A stretch of DNA of 9,464 nucleotides from an uncultured Brevundimonas sp. (GTDB taxonomy: Bacteria; Pseudomonadota; Alphaproteobacteria; Caulobacterales; Caulobacteraceae): contig NZ_CALTWS010000106.1 of NCBI RefSeq assembly GCF_943913055.1, positions 1 through 9,464 of the forward strand, read 5' to 3'. The notes beneath the pieces are model-generated. The model was not told where the DNA came from. It did no database searches and saw nothing but the letters and a program-made list of their open reading frames with translations. The translations under genes were made by a program, and so were the position numbers. Positions 7,934 through 9,464 of the stretch are shown one piece after another (positions within the stretch are counted from its first letter, which is position 1; every line of letters starts with the position of its first letter).

Positions 7934-8851
7934 CTATTTGCGCAAGGCGTGGCCGTCCTGTTCGCGCAGCCAGTTGTGGGCCCTGGTCGCCGCGATCGCG
8001 CCGTGGCCCATGGCGACCGTGATCTGATCCAGCCCCTGCACCACGTCGCCCGCAGCCCACAGCCCATCGACACCCGCGCCGAACGGACTGTCCTCCGCCA
8101 GGCAGTCGCCCTCTCCGCGCCGCGCGCCCAGACGCAGCGCCAGTTCGCTGCGGGGGCGCAGGCCCAGCGCGGGATAGAGGATGTCCACCGTCACCGTCCG
8201 GCCCGTCGTCAGATGCACGGTCATGGTGACCGGCGTGGGCTCCAGCCGGTCCAGCGCCCCGTACAGCACCGTCACCCCCGCCTGATCCAGCTGCGCCGTC
8301 TCGTCCGCCGTCAGCTCGGACTGGGCCAGCGGCATCAGTGTCACATCTTTGGTATATTGCCGCAGGAACAGCGCCTCGGCCGCGCCATTGGTGTCGGCCC
8401 CGATCACGCCCATCTTGCGGTCCGTCCCCTCAAAGCCGTCGCAGATCGGACAGTAGCGCAGCACCCCGTCGGCGATGGCCTTTTCGTGTACCGCATCCGG
8501 CAGGTCGACCTCGTTCATCGATACCCCCGTCGCCATGATCAGGGCCCGCGTCCGCCAGGACTGACCCCCGCCGCTCAGCACGAACCCGTCGCCCGATCGC
8601 TGGATATCCTCGACCCGCGCTTCGGCAATCGTCGCGCCATACGCCATCGCCTGGCGTTCCATGATCTGCACCAGCGCCTTGCCCGCGATCCCGTCGGGAA
8701 AGCCCGGCACATTGTGTGCCATCGGCCCGCGCAGGGCCCGGCTGGTCCCGTCGTGCAGCACCAGCACGCGACGGTGATACCGCGCCAGATACAGCGCCGC
8801 CGTCAGGCCCGCAGGCCCCGCCCCGATCACGATCACATCCGGCTGGTTCAT
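7934..8851 (-). CDS. Thioredoxin-reductase-like FAD-dependent oxidoreductase with CPIC redox motif
   Basis: A cytosolic flavoprotein of 305 residues, about the size of low-molecular-weight thioredoxin reductase. Seen: FAD dinucleotide-binding motif VIGAGPAG (8-15); ATGV (108-111); redox pair CPICDGFE (134-141), at the place of CATCDG in thioredoxin reductase; a second nucleotide fold beginning GVIGADTNGAAEALFLRQYT (148-167); and the FAD-contacting end GLWAAGDVVQGLDQITVAMG (263-282). The second fold lacks the usual GGGxSA pattern, and the HRRxxxR basic cluster that holds the NADPH phosphate is replaced by MPLAQSEL (173-180). The substrate and electron donor are therefore open, and I do not call it trxB. 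I chose the ATG at 8851 because it puts the FAD motif at the usual distance; an ATG at 8866 with AGGG upstream would add five residues. The gene stands alone on this strand. Confidence 0.85.
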   Translation of the reverse strand: MNQPDVIVIGAGPAGLTAALYLARYHRRVLVLHDGTSRALRGPMAHNVPGFPDGIAGKALVQIMERQAMAYGATIAEARVEDIQRSGDGFVLSGGGQSWRTRALIMATGVSMNEVDLPDAVHEKAIADGVLRYCPICDGFEGTDRKMGVIGADTNGAAEALFLRQYTKDVTLMPLAQSELTADETAQLDQAGVTVLYGALDRLEPTPVTMTVHLTTGRTVTVDILYPALGLRPRSELALRLGARRGEGDCLAEDSPFGAGVDGLWAAGDVVQGLDQITVAMGHGAIAATRAHNWLREQDGHALRK

Positions 8852-8912
8852 CACGCTTGCCCCCATGCGCACCCTAAGGGCCAAGCTGAGGCAAGAGTTC
8901 CGACGCCAGGGG

Positions 8913-8950
8913 TTTCGGCCCGGACCGAGGTCGCGCTAAACCGGGCCAAA
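8913..8950 (+). promoter_or_regulatory. Probable promoter of the enoyl-CoA hydratase gene, overlapped by an inverted repeat
   Basis: GCTAAACC (8935-8942) is a close match to the Caulobacter-type -10 element GCTANAWC. TTTCGGC (8913-8919), 15 bases upstream, is a poor match to the -35 TTGACGS. Transcription would begin near 8948, about 20 bases before the ATG at 8969. A perfect seven-base inverted repeat GGCCCGG (8917-8923) / CCGGGCC (8941-8947) flanks the spacer and overlaps the end of the -10, with TTT and AAA just outside the arms. A dimeric repressor binding there would block the promoter; alternatively the arms are a chance product of high GC. The remaining bases of the gap (8852-8912) must serve the divergent flavoprotein gene, but I see no clear promoter for it. 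Confidence 0.4.
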
Positions 8951-8968
8951 CGCGGAGCCTGCCCCCTC

Positions 8969-9464
8969 ATGACCGACACCCCCAAGACCGACACCTATGC
9001 CAATCTTCTGATCGAACGCCACGCCGATGGCTATGCGGTGGTCACCCTGAACCGGCCCGAGGCTCTGAATGCCCTGAACTCGGCCCTGTTCAAGGATCTG
9101 GCGGACTTTCTCGACGCCGTCGAACAGGACGACAGCGTCCGCTGCCTGATCCTGACCGGCTCGGGTGAAAAGGCCTTCGCCGCCGGTGCCGACATCAAGG
9201 AGATGGCGGACCAGTCCTATGCCCAGATGTACACCGGCAACTATTTCGCCCTGGGCCACGACCGCATCACCCGCTTCAGGAAGCCGATCATCGCGGCCGT
9301 CAACGGCTTTGCCCTGGGCGGCGGCTGCGAGCTGGCCATGCTGTGCGACTTCATCGTGGCCTCGGACAAGGCGAAGTTCGGCCAGCCCGAGATCAACCTG
9401 GGCGTCGCGCCGGGCATCGGCGGCTCCCAGCGCCTGACCCGCCTGGTCGGCAAGTCCAAGGCCA
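8969..9464 (+). CDS. Enoyl-CoA hydratase (crotonase superfamily), 3' end cut off by the window
   Basis: The first 165 residues of a hydratase that is usually about 260 long. It adds water across the double bond of 2-enoyl-CoA, as in fatty-acid or aromatic-acid degradation. Crotonase features are present: TLNRPEALNALNSAL (26-40), the oxyanion-hole segment FAAGADIKEM (70-79), the second oxyanion glycine and first catalytic acid in ALGGGCELAMLCD (115-127; Glu121), and the second catalytic acid in FGQPEINLGVAPGIGGSQRL (137-156; Glu141). Both glutamates (equivalent to Glu144 and Glu164 of rat mitochondrial hydratase) are present, which favours a true hydratase over an isomerase or other superfamily member. 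The ATG at 8969 gives a normal N-terminus; the nearest Shine-Dalgarno candidate, GGAG, is rather far (11 bases). In many Alphaproteobacteria such a gene lies between mutM and rpsT-dnaA. Confidence 0.93.
   Translation, partial: MTDTPKTDTYANLLIERHADGYAVVTLNRPEALNALNSALFKDLADFLDAVEQDDSVRCLILTGSGEKAFAAGADIKEMADQSYAQMYTGNYFALGHDRITRFRKPIIAAVNGFALGGGCELAMLCDFIVASDKAKFGQPEINLGVAPGIGGSQRLTRLVGKSKA

Overview
This is a GC-rich, gene-dense chromosomal segment. TypA, the OPT transporter and MutM look alphaproteobacterial, most like Caulobacterales (Brevundimonas or Caulobacter type). That placement is an impression from protein sequence, base composition and a Caulobacter-type -10 element; no search was run. 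Eight genes cover nearly all the DNA. No tRNA, rRNA, insertion sequence, phage gene, CRISPR array or long repeat was found, and no gap between genes exceeds about 135 bases.

Layout from left to right. Bases 1-109 hold the start of a minus-strand gene for an exported protein with a clear signal peptide. Divergent from it is an MprF-type aminoacyl-phosphatidylglycerol synthase (244-1911) that lacks the usual N-terminal flippase half. It converges on typA/bipA (minus, 1966-3798), whose terminator hairpin lies between the two. Next on the minus strand is an OPT-family oligopeptide transporter (3931-5988). Divergent from it is a tight plus-strand cluster: mutM (6083-6946), a DUF1697 protein (6948-7487) and a four-helix membrane protein of unknown function (7487-7930). 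This cluster meets, tail to tail with three bases between stops, a thioredoxin-reductase-like flavoprotein (minus, 7934-8851). The window ends in a truncated enoyl-CoA hydratase (plus, from 8969) with a plausible promoter overlapped by an inverted repeat.

The functions are mixed: envelope lipid modification, a ribosome-associated GTPase, peptide uptake, oxidised-base repair, redox and acyl-CoA metabolism. I see no single pathway. The most useful contextual point is that mutM and an enoyl-CoA hydratase are commonly neighbours just upstream of rpsT-dnaA in Alphaproteobacteria. The window may therefore be near the replication origin, with three extra genes between mutM and the hydratase and an OPT gene where ubiE is often found. 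I found no convincing new multi-gene system. The best leads are the flippase-less MprF, the interrupted mutM-hydratase block, the flavoprotein with an altered pyridine-nucleotide site, and the uncharacterised coupled membrane protein.
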